This document shows positions 38,108 to 47,151 of a stretch of DNA of 64,000 bases, in pieces (positions within the stretch are counted from its first letter, which is position 1; each line of letters starts with the position of its first letter). The translations under genes were made by a program, and so were the position numbers. The notes beneath the pieces were generated by a model, which was not told the origin of the DNA, searched no databases, and saw nothing but the letters and a program-made list of their open reading frames with translations. Source of the stretch: Rhodobacteraceae bacterium UBA6796 (lineage in GTDB: Bacteria > Pseudomonadota > Alphaproteobacteria > Rhodobacterales > Rhodobacteraceae); NCBI GenBank assembly GCA_002452815.1, contig DKFM01000018.1, forward strand, positions 124,001 to 188,000, written 5' to 3'.

Positions 38108-40144
38108 TTACAGGTCTTTGAGCAGGCGCAGCGCGTCATGGATTGCGGCATGGGTGTTGCGCGCCGCCACCGCGTCGCCGATGCGGAACAGGCGGAAACG
38201 GCCCTGCGGGTTGCGACGGATCTGCTGCACGGCGCCGCTTGTCAGCGCCTCGTAATCAACCTCACCCAGATTGGATGAGTGCGGCTTGAGTGCGAAATAC
38301 AGATCGTCCAGCGGGCGCGTTCCATGGTTGACGACCACCTGATCAACAAGACGTTCGCGCCGGATGTCACTGTAATCGCTGCCCAATGTCGCGCGCAGGG
38401 TGTTGCTCTCGCGCGTGACGGCCAGCAGCCGCCAGGTCACGGTGAATGTGGTGTCGCGGGCCTGTAGGGCGCGCATGTAGGGCACCAGGTTCATTGCCAT
38501 CACCTCGGGGGCGAAGCTGCGATCGGGGGTCACGATCTCGACCGCGGCACCGCTTGCCGATATCCGGTCGGCCGCCTGCAGCCCGGCGTGATCGCCCGCA
38601 TCGTCGAAGATCAGCACATTGCGCCCCGGCTTCACATCGCCCGACAGGATATCCCAGGCCGAACACACCAGATCGTTGCCCGTGCGCAGCACCTCGGTAT
38701 GGGGCAGCCCGCCGGTGGCGAGGATCACCACATCGGGGGCGGTGGCCAGGATGTCGTCGGCCTCGGCATAGGTGTTGAAGCGGAAGTCGACGCCGTGCTT
38801 TTCACATTGTGCCATCCGCCAGGCGATGATCGAGATCATCTCGCGGCGGCGTTCGTCCTGCGCGGTCAGGCGGATTTGCCCGCCCGGCCGGTCGGCGGCT
38901 TCCAGCACCGTGACCGCATGGCCGCGCGCGGCGGCGACCCGGGCGGCCTCCATCCCGGCGGGACCGGCACCGACGATGGTGATGCGCCGGGGCGTGGCGG
39001 CGGGGGCGATGTCATGCGGCATCGTCTCTTCGCGCCCGGTGGCGGCATTGTGCAGACAGAACGCCATGCCGCCCTGATAGATCCGGTCCAGGCAGTAATT
39101 CGCGCCGACGCAGGGGCGGATGTCGTCTTCGCGGCCTTCGACGATCTTGCGCACCAGATGCGGGTCGGCCATGTGGGCGCGGGTCATCCCCACCATGTCG
39201 AGCTTGCCCGTGGCGATGGCATGGCGCGCGGTGGCGACATCGGGGATCTTGGCGGCGTGGAAGGTCGGAAATCCGGTGGCGGCGCGGATCTCGCCTGCGA
39301 AATCCAGATGCGGGGCGTTCTTCATGCCCTGAATCGGGATCAGGTCGGTCAGGCCCGGGTCGGTGTCGATATGGCCTTTCACCACGTTCAGGAAATCCAC
39401 CAGACCACTGGATTTCAGCTTCTGCGACACCTCCATCCCCTCGGCGCGGGTCATGCCGCCGGGCAGGTCCTGATCGCCGGTATAGCGCAGCCCGACGATG
39501 AACTCGTCGCCGCAGCGTTTGCGGATCGCGCGCAGCACGTCGAAGGTGAAGCGCAGGCGGTTGTCCAGACTGCCGCCATAGGGCGCCTCCAGATCATTGG
39601 TCAGCGGCGACCAGAACTGTTCGAGCAGATGGCCATAGGCCTCCAGTTCGATCCCGTCGACGCCCGCAGCCTTCATCCGCTCGGCCGCATCGGCGAAATC
39701 GCCAATGATCCGCGTCATGTCCCAGTCTTCCAGCCGCTTGGGGAAGGCCCGGTGCGCGGCCTCGCGTTCGTGGCTGGGTGCGACGACGGGCAGCCAGTCG
39801 CCCTTGTCCCAGCGGGTGCGCCGGCCAAGGTGGGTCAGCTGGATCATCACCGCCGCGCCGTGATCGTGGCATTCGTCGGTCAGCTGTTTCATCCAGCCGA
39901 CGACCTCGTCCTTCCAGGCCAGGATATTGTTGAACACCGGCGGGCTGTCGCGCGCGACCGAGGCCGAGCCCGCCGTCATTGTCAGCGCGACACCGGCCTT
40001 CGCGCGTTCGACATGATAGGCGCGGTAGCGGCCCTTGGGCATGCCGTCCTCGGGGTAGGCGGGTTCGTGGCTGGTGATCATGATGCGGTTGCGCAGCGTC
40101 AGGTGTTTGAGCTGGTAGGGCTGCAAAAGCGGATCGTTGGTCAT
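38108..40144 (-). CDS. N-methylproline demethylase-like flavoprotein (TMADH/OYE class)
   Basis: 678 residues: an FMN TIM barrel (LTLRNRIMITSHEPAYPEDG to ~340), an Fe-S segment, and a C-terminal dinucleotide-binding domain (TIVGAGPAGMEAARVAA at ~388). The overall order is that of trimethylamine dehydrogenase and dienoyl-CoA reductase. The opening MITSHEPAYPEDGMPKGRY resembles stachydrine/N-methylproline and dimethylglycine demethylases. In the cluster segment RPCVGANYC...MAFC, Cys345, Cys351 and Cys363 are present but the fourth ligand position (348) is Ala. It is divergent from a TetR regulator and a ProC-like gene, which fits proline-betaine catabolism. Substrate is inferred. Confidence 0.75.
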   Translation of the reverse strand: MTNDPLLQPYQLKHLTLRNRIMITSHEPAYPEDGMPKGRYRAYHVERAKAGVALTMTAGSASVARDSPPVFNNILAWKDEVVGWMKQLTDECHDHGAAVMIQLTHLGRRTRWDKGDWLPVVAPSHEREAAHRAFPKRLEDWDMTRIIGDFADAAERMKAAGVDGIELEAYGHLLEQFWSPLTNDLEAPYGGSLDNRLRFTFDVLRAIRKRCGDEFIVGLRYTGDQDLPGGMTRAEGMEVSQKLKSSGLVDFLNVVKGHIDTDPGLTDLIPIQGMKNAPHLDFAGEIRAATGFPTFHAAKIPDVATARHAIATGKLDMVGMTRAHMADPHLVRKIVEGREDDIRPCVGANYCLDRIYQGGMAFCLHNAATGREETMPHDIAPAATPRRITIVGAGPAGMEAARVAAARGHAVTVLEAADRPGGQIRLTAQDERRREMISIIAWRMAQCEKHGVDFRFNTYAEADDILATAPDVVILATGGLPHTEVLRTGNDLVCSAWDILSGDVKPGRNVLIFDDAGDHAGLQAADRISASGAAVEIVTPDRSFAPEVMAMNLVPYMRALQARDTTFTVTWRLLAVTRESNTLRATLGSDYSDIRRERLVDQVVVNHGTRPLDDLYFALKPHSSNLGEVDYEALTSGAVQQIRRNPQGRFRLFRIGDAVAARNTHAAIHDALRLLKDL

Positions 40145-40184
40145 TCGGCGGGGCTCCGGTTGGATTTCTCAATCTCTCCCGCAA

Positions 40185-40225
40185 AATGTTCACATGTGTC
40201 AATTAATAAATCACGGGTGAACATT
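40185..40225. promoter_or_regulatory. Candidate operator in the demethylase-tetR intergenic region
   Basis: AATGTTCAC (40185-40193) and GTGAACATT (40217-40225) are perfect inverted repeats separated by 23 bases, and the left one overlaps the palindrome CACATGTG (40191-40198). They lie centrally between two divergent genes, where a TetR-type regulator is expected to bind. Confidence 0.5.
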
Positions 40226-40260
40226 CTTGCCGCCCGCGACCGATCCGCCTAGGATGTGGC

Positions 40261-40941
40261 ATGGACAAGACAGAACAGACACAAGGCGACGCCTGCGACC
40301 CCCGGGCCGCCATGGCAGAGGGCGCCGAAACCGGCTGGCGCGGCTCGCGCGAGGGGTGGCTGGAGGCGGCCTATGGCGCGCTGGTCAGCGAAGGGATCGA
40401 CGCGGTCAAGATCAAGCCGCTGGCCGAAGGGCTGAAACTGTCGCGCACCAGTTTCTACTGGTTTTTCGAAACGCGCGCGGCGCTGCTGGAGGCGCTGGCC
40501 GAGATGTGGGAGGCGCGCACGACCACCCCGCTGTGCGCGGCCACCCGGGCCTATGCCGAGTCGGAAACCGAGGCGATGTTGAACGTCATCGGCTGTTTCC
40601 TGCGCCCCGAAACCTTCGACGCCGGGCTGGAATTCGCGATGCGCGGCTGGGGGCTGAAAGATCCCGCGATCATGGCGCAGATCACGGCCGCAGATCAGCG
40701 CCGCCTGACCGCGCTGAGTGACATGCTCGAACGTTGGGGGCATGGGCCGCAGGACGCCGATGTCCGTGCCCGCACGATCTATCTGGTGCAGATCGGCTAT
40801 ATCTCGATGCGCGCCGAAGAGAGCCTCGAAACCCGGCTCGCGCGCATTCCGACCTATGTCGAGATCTACACCGGCCACCCGCCCGCCCCGCGCGAGATCG
40901 CGCGGTTTCGCGCGCGCTTCGGCCTGAGCGCGGAGGCATAG
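40261..40941 (+). CDS. TetR family transcriptional regulator
   Basis: 226 residues. The helix-turn-helix is near residues 33-78 (LEAAYGALVSEGIDAVKIKP, then LKLSRTSFYWFFETRAALLEAL), the classical TetR layout. The C-terminal ligand domain is unrelated to named members I know. It is divergent from the flavoprotein gene and two bases upstream of the ProC-like gene, so it most likely represses both in response to a methylated amino acid. Binding sites are suggested at 40185-40225. Confidence 0.88.
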   Translation: MDKTEQTQGDACDPRAAMAEGAETGWRGSREGWLEAAYGALVSEGIDAVKIKPLAEGLKLSRTSFYWFFETRAALLEALAEMWEARTTTPLCAATRAYAESETEAMLNVIGCFLRPETFDAGLEFAMRGWGLKDPAIMAQITAADQRRLTALSDMLERWGHGPQDADVRARTIYLVQIGYISMRAEESLETRLARIPTYVEIYTGHPPAPREIARFRARFGLSAEA

Positions 40942-40943
40942 TC

Positions 40944-41687
40944 ATGGATCTGGGCTTCATCGGCACCGGCACGATCGCGGCGGCGGTGGTGACGGGGATC
41001 GCGGGGCAGGGGCATGGCATCGTGGTGTCCGAACGCAGCAGGGCGCAGTCGGCGCGGCTGGCGGCGCAGTTTCCGGCGGTGCGCGTGGCCCCGAACCAGC
41101 AGGTGCTGGACCGCAGCGAGGTGGTGTTTCTGGGGCTTCTGGCCGCGCAGGCGCCGACGGTTCTGGCCGGGTTGCGGTTTCGTCCGGGTCAGCGGGTGGT
41201 TTCGTTCATTGCCGATCTGTCGCTCGATGCGGTGGCGACGCTTGTCGCACCGGCGCAGGCGGTGGCGATCATGCTGCCATTTCCGGCGATCGCGCAGGGC
41301 GGATCGGTGATCCTGACGCTGGGGGATGCAGGCCTGATCCGCGACATCTTCTGCCCGACCAATACCGTGTTCGAGGTGACCAGCCAGGACGAATTGCGCA
41401 GCTATCTGTGCGCGCAGGCGGTGTTGTCGCCCGCCGTGCTGATGGTGGCCACGGCGGCCGACTGGCTGGCCGGACAGGGGGCCGACCGTGCTGCGGGCGA
41501 GACCTTCCTGCGCGCGCTGGTGGCCTCGGGCCTGCAGGGCGCGGGGTGCCGCGAAACGCTTGCCGCGCTTGATACGCCGGGGGGCTATAATCAGCGGCTG
41601 CGGCAGGCGCTTGAACGTGCGGGGATGGTGGCGGCGCTGGAGGCGGGATTGACCGGATTGCAGGCCCCTCGGCCGCCGGAGCCCTGA
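40944..41687 (+). CDS. Pyrroline-5-carboxylate reductase-like protein
   Basis: 247 residues. The start DLGFIGTGTIAAAVVTGIAG is the NAD(P)-binding motif of ProC-type reductases, followed by EVVFLGLLAAQAPTVLAGL and IMLPFPAIAQGG, which parallels the conserved P5C reductase core. The C-terminal helical domain is shorter and diverged. It lies next to a TetR regulator and an N-methylproline demethylase-like enzyme, so it may reduce a proline-related cyclic imine. Function is inferred. Confidence 0.72.
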   Translation: MDLGFIGTGTIAAAVVTGIAGQGHGIVVSERSRAQSARLAAQFPAVRVAPNQQVLDRSEVVFLGLLAAQAPTVLAGLRFRPGQRVVSFIADLSLDAVATLVAPAQAVAIMLPFPAIAQGGSVILTLGDAGLIRDIFCPTNTVFEVTSQDELRSYLCAQAVLSPAVLMVATAADWLAGQGADRAAGETFLRALVASGLQGAGCRETLAALDTPGGYNQRLRQALERAGMVAALEAGLTGLQAPRPPEP

Positions 41688-41959
41688 ACCACGTGCCAGC
41701 CGGGGCCCGTCTCGCGCCCACCGCGGGGCGCCCGGTCACAGGCGGGTTGGCTTGTACATTCCCGGGGGTCGATCCGGCACAAAATGCCTGTGTGACATGC
41801 TGGCGTCAGAAACGGGTGGTCTCCTGCCGGGAATTTTCATAGCCTGCCCTAAGCCAAAGCCTTCGGGGAGGTCGCCTCCCATGCCATGGCACTGCGTCAG
41901 GCCGTCCGGCAGATGTGACGTGCCCGCGCCGGCATTCCATCCAGACAGGGTGATCCAGA

Positions 41960-44686
41960 ATGACACAGCAACCCGCCCGCAGATCCGACTATCACGCGCA
42001 AACCCCTGCCGAGGTGCTGGACAGCCTGCAGGCGACAGAGGCGGGGCTGAGTTCGGCCGAGGCGCTGCGCAGGGGGCAGTTCCACGGTCCCAACCGCCTG
42101 CCCGAACCGCCCCGGGACAGCGCGGTGCTGCGGTTCTTGCGGCAATTCCACAATGTGCTGATCTATGTGCTTCTGGGGGCGGCGGCGGTCACGGCGGGGT
42201 TGCATCACTGGGTCGATACCGGGGTGATCCTGGCAGTGGTCTTTGCCAATGCGATTATCGGCTATATTCAGGAAGGCCGCGCGGAAGAGGCGATGGCGGC
42301 GATCCGCGGGATGCTGGCGCCCCATGCGGCGGTGCTGCGCGACGGCAGGCGGCAAAGCCTGGATGCCGAAGCGCTGGTGCCCGGCGATATCGTGCTGCTG
42401 GAGGCGGGCGACCGGATCGCCGCGGATCTGCGCGTGCTGCAGGCGCGGGGCCTGAAGGTGGAAGAGGCGATCCTGACCGGAGAATCCATCCCCGCGGACA
42501 AGACAAGCGCCCCGGTTGCCGCCGATGCCGCCCTGGGCGACCGTGCCTCCATGCTGTTCAGCGGAACGCTTGTGGCGGCGGGCACCGCGCGCGGCGTCGT
42601 CACCGCCACCGGACGAGAGACCGAGATCGGCCGGATCAGCGGCATGATCTCGGCGGTCGAGACCCTGTCCACGCCACTCGTGCGGCAGATCGACATCTTC
42701 TCGCGCTGGCTGACCGTCTTCATCCTGATCGTGGCGGCCAGCTTGCTGGTCTATGGTTATGTCGTCGGACATATGGAGTTCGGCGCGCTGTTCATGGCCG
42801 TGGTCAGCCTGTCGGTCGCGGCGATCCCCGAGGGCTTGCCCGCCGTTCTGACCATCACGCTGGCGGTGGGCGTGCGTGCGATGGCCAGCCGCAACGCCAT
42901 CGTTCGCCGTCTGCCCGCGATCGAAACGCTGGGGTCGGTCTCGGTCATCTGTTCGGACAAGACCGGCACCCTGACCCGCAACGAGATGACGGTGGCCTCG
43001 CTTGCCGGGGCGGGGCATGTCTATGCGGTCGACGGCGAGGGCTATGCACCCGAGGGCGCGGTGCGGCTGAGTGATGCCGAGGTCGGCCCGACCGAACATG
43101 CCGTGCTGCTGGAATTCGCCCGGGCAGCGGGCCTGTGCAACGATGCCCTGTTGCACGAGGCCGAGGGAGACTGGCGGGTCGACGGCGATCCGATGGAAGG
43201 CGCGCTCATGGCGCTGGCGGGCAAGATCACGGGCGAGGGGCACGCGCCGTTCCGCGACTGGCAGCGGCTGGATGTGATCCCCTTCGACGCGGCGCATCGC
43301 TACATGTCGGTGCTGCACCGGGCCGCCGATGGTCGGCGCTTCATCCATGTGAAGGGCGCGCCCGAAGCGGTCTTGGCGATGTGCGCCGATCAGCGTGCGG
43401 CCGACGGCGGTGTCGAACCGCTTGATGGCGCCTATTGGGAGGACCGGATCGACGATCTGGCCGGCGCGGGGGAACGGGTGATCGCGGTCGCCGTTCGCCC
43501 CGCAGACCCCCAGACCGAAGAGCTGACGCCTGCGGAACTGGTCGGCCGGATGACCCTTGTGGGGCTGGTGGGGCTGATAGACCCGCCGCGCCCCGAAGCC
43601 ATCGTTGCGGTTGCCGAATGCCATGCCGCCGGGATCGCGGTGAAAATGATTACCGGGGATCACGCCATGACGGCGCGCGCAATCGGCGAACGGATCGGGT
43701 TGAAGAACTGCGCCCGCGTGCTGACCGGCGCCGATATCGAGGCAATGGACGATGCCGATCTGGCCGAGGCCGTGATGCACACCAATATCTTCGCCCGCAC
43801 CGCCCCGGAACACAAGCTGCGGCTGGTGGCCGCGCTGCAATCGCGGGGCCTGACCGTTGCGATGACCGGCGACGGGGTCAATGACGCGCCCGCGCTCAAG
43901 CGCGCCGATGCGGGCATCGCGATGGGCCGCAAGGGCAGCGAGGCCGCCAAGGAGGCCGCCGAACTGGTGTTGACCGACGACAATTTCGCGTCGATCGCCG
44001 CGGCGGTGCGCGAGGGGCGCACGGTCTATGACAACATCAAGAAGGTCATCAGCTGGAACCTGCCCACCAGCGCGGGCGAGGCGATGACCATTGTCGCGGC
44101 CCTGTTTCTGGGCATGGCCCTGCCGATCACCGCGGTGCAGATCCTGTGGGTCAACCTGATCACCGCGATCACGCTGGGGCTGGCGCTGGCGTTCGAGCCG
44201 ACCGAGGCGGGGACCATGCGCCGCCCGCCCCGCGCCCGGGGCGAACCGCTGCTGGGTGGCGCGCTGATCTGGCATATCGTGCTGGTGTCCGGGCTGTTTC
44301 TGGTCGCGGCCTTCGGCATCTATCGCTATGCCACCGACAAGGGCTATGCCCCCGAACTGGCCCAGACGATGGCGATGAACACGCTGGTCGTGCTTGAAAT
44401 CTTCCACCTGTTTTTCATCCGCAACATCTATGGCACCTCGCTGAACTGGGCCGCAGTCCGGGGAACGAAGGTGGTCTGGGGCAGCGTCATCGCGGTCACG
44501 GCGGCGCAATTCGCGCTGACCTATCTGCCGCCACTGCAACAGATGTTCGGCACGCGCGCGGTGCCGTTTCTGGACGGGGTCGTGGTCGTGGCGGTCGGGG
44601 TGGTGTTCTTCGCCCTGATCGAGACGGAAAAGCAGATGCGGCTGGCCTTCGCGCGGATGTCCTCGGGCGCGCCGAAGGGCGACTAG
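41960..44686 (+). CDS. Cation-transporting P-type ATPase (type II)
   Basis: 908 residues, full length. The order is an N-terminal cation-ATPase domain (GLSSAEALRRGQFHGPNRLPE), TGESIPADK actuator loop, PEGLPAVLTITLAVGVRAMA helix 4, phosphorylation site CSDKTGTLTRNEMT (Asp333), KGAPEAVL nucleotide-binding motif, MITGDHAMTARAIG and GDGVNDAPALKRADAGIAMG hinge, and six C-terminal helices. The PEGLP and QILWVNLITA motifs fit the Ca/Na/H type II group. Direction and ion (probably Ca or a monovalent cation) are undecided. Confidence 0.92.
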   Translation: MTQQPARRSDYHAQTPAEVLDSLQATEAGLSSAEALRRGQFHGPNRLPEPPRDSAVLRFLRQFHNVLIYVLLGAAAVTAGLHHWVDTGVILAVVFANAIIGYIQEGRAEEAMAAIRGMLAPHAAVLRDGRRQSLDAEALVPGDIVLLEAGDRIAADLRVLQARGLKVEEAILTGESIPADKTSAPVAADAALGDRASMLFSGTLVAAGTARGVVTATGRETEIGRISGMISAVETLSTPLVRQIDIFSRWLTVFILIVAASLLVYGYVVGHMEFGALFMAVVSLSVAAIPEGLPAVLTITLAVGVRAMASRNAIVRRLPAIETLGSVSVICSDKTGTLTRNEMTVASLAGAGHVYAVDGEGYAPEGAVRLSDAEVGPTEHAVLLEFARAAGLCNDALLHEAEGDWRVDGDPMEGALMALAGKITGEGHAPFRDWQRLDVIPFDAAHRYMSVLHRAADGRRFIHVKGAPEAVLAMCADQRAADGGVEPLDGAYWEDRIDDLAGAGERVIAVAVRPADPQTEELTPAELVGRMTLVGLVGLIDPPRPEAIVAVAECHAAGIAVKMITGDHAMTARAIGERIGLKNCARVLTGADIEAMDDADLAEAVMHTNIFARTAPEHKLRLVAALQSRGLTVAMTGDGVNDAPALKRADAGIAMGRKGSEAAKEAAELVLTDDNFASIAAAVREGRTVYDNIKKVISWNLPTSAGEAMTIVAALFLGMALPITAVQILWVNLITAITLGLALAFEPTEAGTMRRPPRARGEPLLGGALIWHIVLVSGLFLVAAFGIYRYATDKGYAPELAQTMAMNTLVVLEIFHLFFIRNIYGTSLNWAAVRGTKVVWGSVIAVTAAQFALTYLPPLQQMFGTRAVPFLDGVVVVAVGVVFFALIETEKQMRLAFARMSSGAPKGD

Positions 44687-44707
44687 GGCAGGGTGGCCGG
44701 TGGCGGT

Positions 44708-44725
44708 GGGGGCGGGTCCGCCCCC
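44708..44725. terminator. GC hairpin between two convergent genes
   Basis: GGGGGCG (44708-44714) pairs with CGCCCCC (44719-44725) around a four-base loop. It lies between the ATPase stop (44686) and the end of the cobamide operon (44733). No T-run follows on either strand. Confidence 0.45.
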
Positions 44726-44732
44726 TCGAGGC

Positions 44733-45740
44733 TCAGTGCCCTTGGGCCAATGGCTCGGTGCTGTCCTCCTCGGGTTCCCCCCGGTCGAAGCAGGCGCGCC
44801 AGCCCTGCAACAGCGCGCCGTCGCCGCCCTTTGCCGCGTGCTGACGCAGGGCGTTGCGCAACGCGACCCGTCCCTGCCGCGAGGCGGGGGGCGGAAAATC
44901 CTCGGGCGCGACCCCGGCTTCCAGCGCCCGCCAGACCCGGCGCTTGGTGTCCAGATAGCCCTCTGGTCCCCAGGCTTCGAGCAGGGTTTCGAAACGTGCG
45001 AACAGGGCGGCGTCGAAGGGCCGGTCGGCGCCCATCGCATCGCTGACCGGGCTGTCGGGATGCAGCCCGCCACAGGGCACCAGCCCCGCCGGGATCGGCT
45101 GATTGGCCGAATGGGTGCGCCCCGAGGCGATCAGCCGGGGCAGCACATGGGTATGCGGCCCGGCGGGCGAAACGCCCCCGGTATCGGGCCCGCCGATCTT
45201 CTGGAATACCTCGACCCGCCCGATATTGGTCAGCGCCACGCGGTGCGGATGCGCCCTCAGGATCGCCCCCATCGCCGGATTGGCCGGATCGAGGACCGAG
45301 CGCCCCACCGCGGCATCCAGCTGTGCGATCAGGGCGGGGTCTTCGGTGCGGATGCAGAAATCGACCTGCGGCAGGCCCAGCCCCATGTCGTAAAGCACGG
45401 CCTTGCGGTGCATCGGCCGGATCGCCCGGGTATCGGCGCCAAGCCGGGTAAGCACCCGGCGGGCGGCCCGGCGGGCCTCGGCTTCGGGCAGGCACAGCGC
45501 GACCGACTGGCCCCAGCGATGCACGCGCGGTGAAAGCGTCTCGAAGGCCACCGGATGGATGCGTTCGGGCGCCTCGAGCCGGATTGCCCCGCGGCTTGTC
45601 GCCACGATCCCGTCGCGCAGGATGCCGGTGTCTTCGCCCGCGTCGCGGTGAAATTCGGCGATGGCCCCGAAAGAGCCCATCGACCAGCCATGCCCGGGGT
45701 CTTCCAGGGCTTCCAGCAGGGTCTTGCGAATGTCGATCAT
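44733..45740 (-). CDS. Uncharacterised protein at the end of the cobamide salvage operon
   Basis: 335 residues. I do not recognise a characterised family. It is soluble with no signal peptide. Conspicuous conserved-looking segments are AEFHRDAGEDT, HRKAVLYDMGLGLPQVDFCI, SPAGPHTHVLPRLI and RTHSANQPIPAGLVPCGGLHP, rich in His and Cys and suggestive of a metal or cofactor site. Its ATG overlaps the cbiZ stop (ATGA), so it is made with CbiZ. Co-regulation by the cobalamin riboswitch suggests a role in cobamide handling, which is inference only. Confidence 0.72.
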   Translation of the reverse strand: MIDIRKTLLEALEDPGHGWSMGSFGAIAEFHRDAGEDTGILRDGIVATSRGAIRLEAPERIHPVAFETLSPRVHRWGQSVALCLPEAEARRAARRVLTRLGADTRAIRPMHRKAVLYDMGLGLPQVDFCIRTEDPALIAQLDAAVGRSVLDPANPAMGAILRAHPHRVALTNIGRVEVFQKIGGPDTGGVSPAGPHTHVLPRLIASGRTHSANQPIPAGLVPCGGLHPDSPVSDAMGADRPFDAALFARFETLLEAWGPEGYLDTKRRVWRALEAGVAPEDFPPPASRQGRVALRNALRQHAAKGGDGALLQGWRACFDRGEPEEDSTEPLAQGH

Positions 45741-46420
45741 TTCAAACTCCCGTTTTCGGCGATCCAGTCCTGTGCCCCGGCGGTCACGGCGGTATAGACG
45801 GCATGGCCCACGGCCTCGCCCAGGGCGGTATGCAGTCCCGCGAAGTTCTGAGTGCCCGGCGGGGCGGCCAGGGCCAGGCAATCGGTGCCGGTGCCGGTCA
45901 TCGGCCCCTGCGGCAGATCGAGCCGGGCCGCGATCACCGCCGCCGTGCGCGCCTGTGCAGCAATCGTCAGCGCCTCGATCTGCGCGGTTTCGGTCAAGCC
46001 CCAGCCGGGTGCGGGGCCTGCCAGCTGCACCGCGATGTTGATCGTGCCATAGCTGCCGCCCGCCTCGGGGCAGGGCCGGTTCTGACGGTGGCCGACCCGT
46101 TCGGCATTGCCCAGCCCCACCGTGGCCAGGGCTGCGGCCCGGATACCTTCGACGCAGGCCTCGGCCCGGGTGTAGCGGCGGATGTCGCGCGAGGTCAGCA
46201 TCCCCACGGCGTCGATGAAACCGTGCTGCGCCAACTGCCCGGGGAACCATGTCTCGACCGCGAAATCGCGTGTCAGATCGGCATTGCGTACCTCGCGCCA
46301 GATAATCTGGCGCGCATGGACGAAACCGGGTCGGTGCGGGGCGAAGCTCAGCACCCGCTGCGGCGCGCCCAGATCGACGACAAGCCAGGGGTGGCTCAAT
46401 GTGGCGGACAGAAGCGTCAT
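45737..46420 (-). CDS. cbiZ: Adenosylcobinamide amidohydrolase CbiZ
   Basis: 227 residues. CbiZ removes the aminopropanol arm from adenosylcobinamide to give cobyric acid, letting the cell salvage incomplete or pseudo-cobamides, as shown in Rhodobacter sphaeroides. Family features visible are DAVGMLTSRDIRRYTRAEA, VGLGNAERVG, GTINIAVQ and MTGTGTDCLALAAP. Both ends overlap neighbouring genes (ATGA), embedding it in the btu operon. Confidence 0.93.
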   Translation of the reverse strand: MTLLSATLSHPWLVVDLGAPQRVLSFAPHRPGFVHARQIIWREVRNADLTRDFAVETWFPGQLAQHGFIDAVGMLTSRDIRRYTRAEACVEGIRAAALATVGLGNAERVGHRQNRPCPEAGGSYGTINIAVQLAGPAPGWGLTETAQIEALTIAAQARTAAVIAARLDLPQGPMTGTGTDCLALAAPPGTQNFAGLHTALGEAVGHAVYTAVTAGAQDWIAENGSLK

Positions 46421-47151
46421 GATCCCACCACCTCCAGCGGTTGAACGCAGAGCGCGCCGGCGACCTCGGCAAGATGGCAGCGAATGGCGAAGACCTGTTC
46501 CAGCAGGGCCGGGGTCAGCACCGTGCGCGGCGCACCATCGGCCACGATGCGGCCCTGCGACAGCACCACGATCCGCGTGCAATGGCGCGCGGCCAGGCTC
46601 AGGTCGTGCAACGAGGCGACCACCCCGCGCCCTTCGGTGGCGAGGGTTGCGAAACATTGCATGCAGCCGATCTGATGCGCGGAGTCAAGCCCGGCAATCG
46701 GTTCGTCGGCCAGCAGCAGCGGGGTGTCCTGCGCCAGCGCGCGGGCGATCAGCACCCGGGCCTGCTCGCCGCCCGACAGGGCGGTGGCGGGGCGCTCGGC
46801 GAAGCGGGCGACATCCATCCGTTCCAGCGCGTCACACACCTGTGGCGCCTGTTCGTTGCCGTTTTGCGCCAGCGCCACCAGATGACGCACGCTGACCGGC
46901 CAGGCGATGTCGCGCGCCTGTGGCAGCCAGGCCGCGGCACGGGCGCGGGCGGGCAGCGGCAGCCCGGCAAGCGAGCTGTCCCCGGTGGCGGCGATCAACC
47001 CCAGTGCGGCGCGCAGCAGCGTGGATTTCCCGGCCCCGTTCGGACCGATCAGGCCGACGAATTCGCCGGGCGCCACCTGCAGCGTGGCCGGGTGCAGCGG
47101 CACCTGACCGCCGCGCCGCACGCTCAGGTTTCGGATCGACAGAAGCGTCAT
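46417..47151 (-). CDS. btuD: Cobamide ABC transporter ATP-binding protein BtuD
   Basis: 244 residues. Walker A GPNGAGKST, signature LSGGEQARVLIARAL, Walker B LLLADEPIAGLD and a switch-His segment VASLHDLSLAARHC are clear. The family also serves ferric siderophores, but the riboswitch, BtuB and CbiZ context supports cobamides. It is coupled to the permease gene upstream and to cbiZ downstream by short overlaps. Confidence 0.92.
   Translation of the reverse strand: MTLLSIRNLSVRRGGQVPLHPATLQVAPGEFVGLIGPNGAGKSTLLRAALGLIAATGDSSLAGLPLPARARAAAWLPQARDIAWPVSVRHLVALAQNGNEQAPQVCDALERMDVARFAERPATALSGGEQARVLIARALAQDTPLLLADEPIAGLDSAHQIGCMQCFATLATEGRGVVASLHDLSLAARHCTRIVVLSQGRIVADGAPRTVLTPALLEQVFAIRCHLAEVAGALCVQPLEVVGS

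Noticed and set aside
41897..45073. Long minus-strand open frame opposite the P-type ATPase
   Set aside because: The plus strand shows every P-type ATPase motif; the opposite translation is Q/R/H-rich without motifs.
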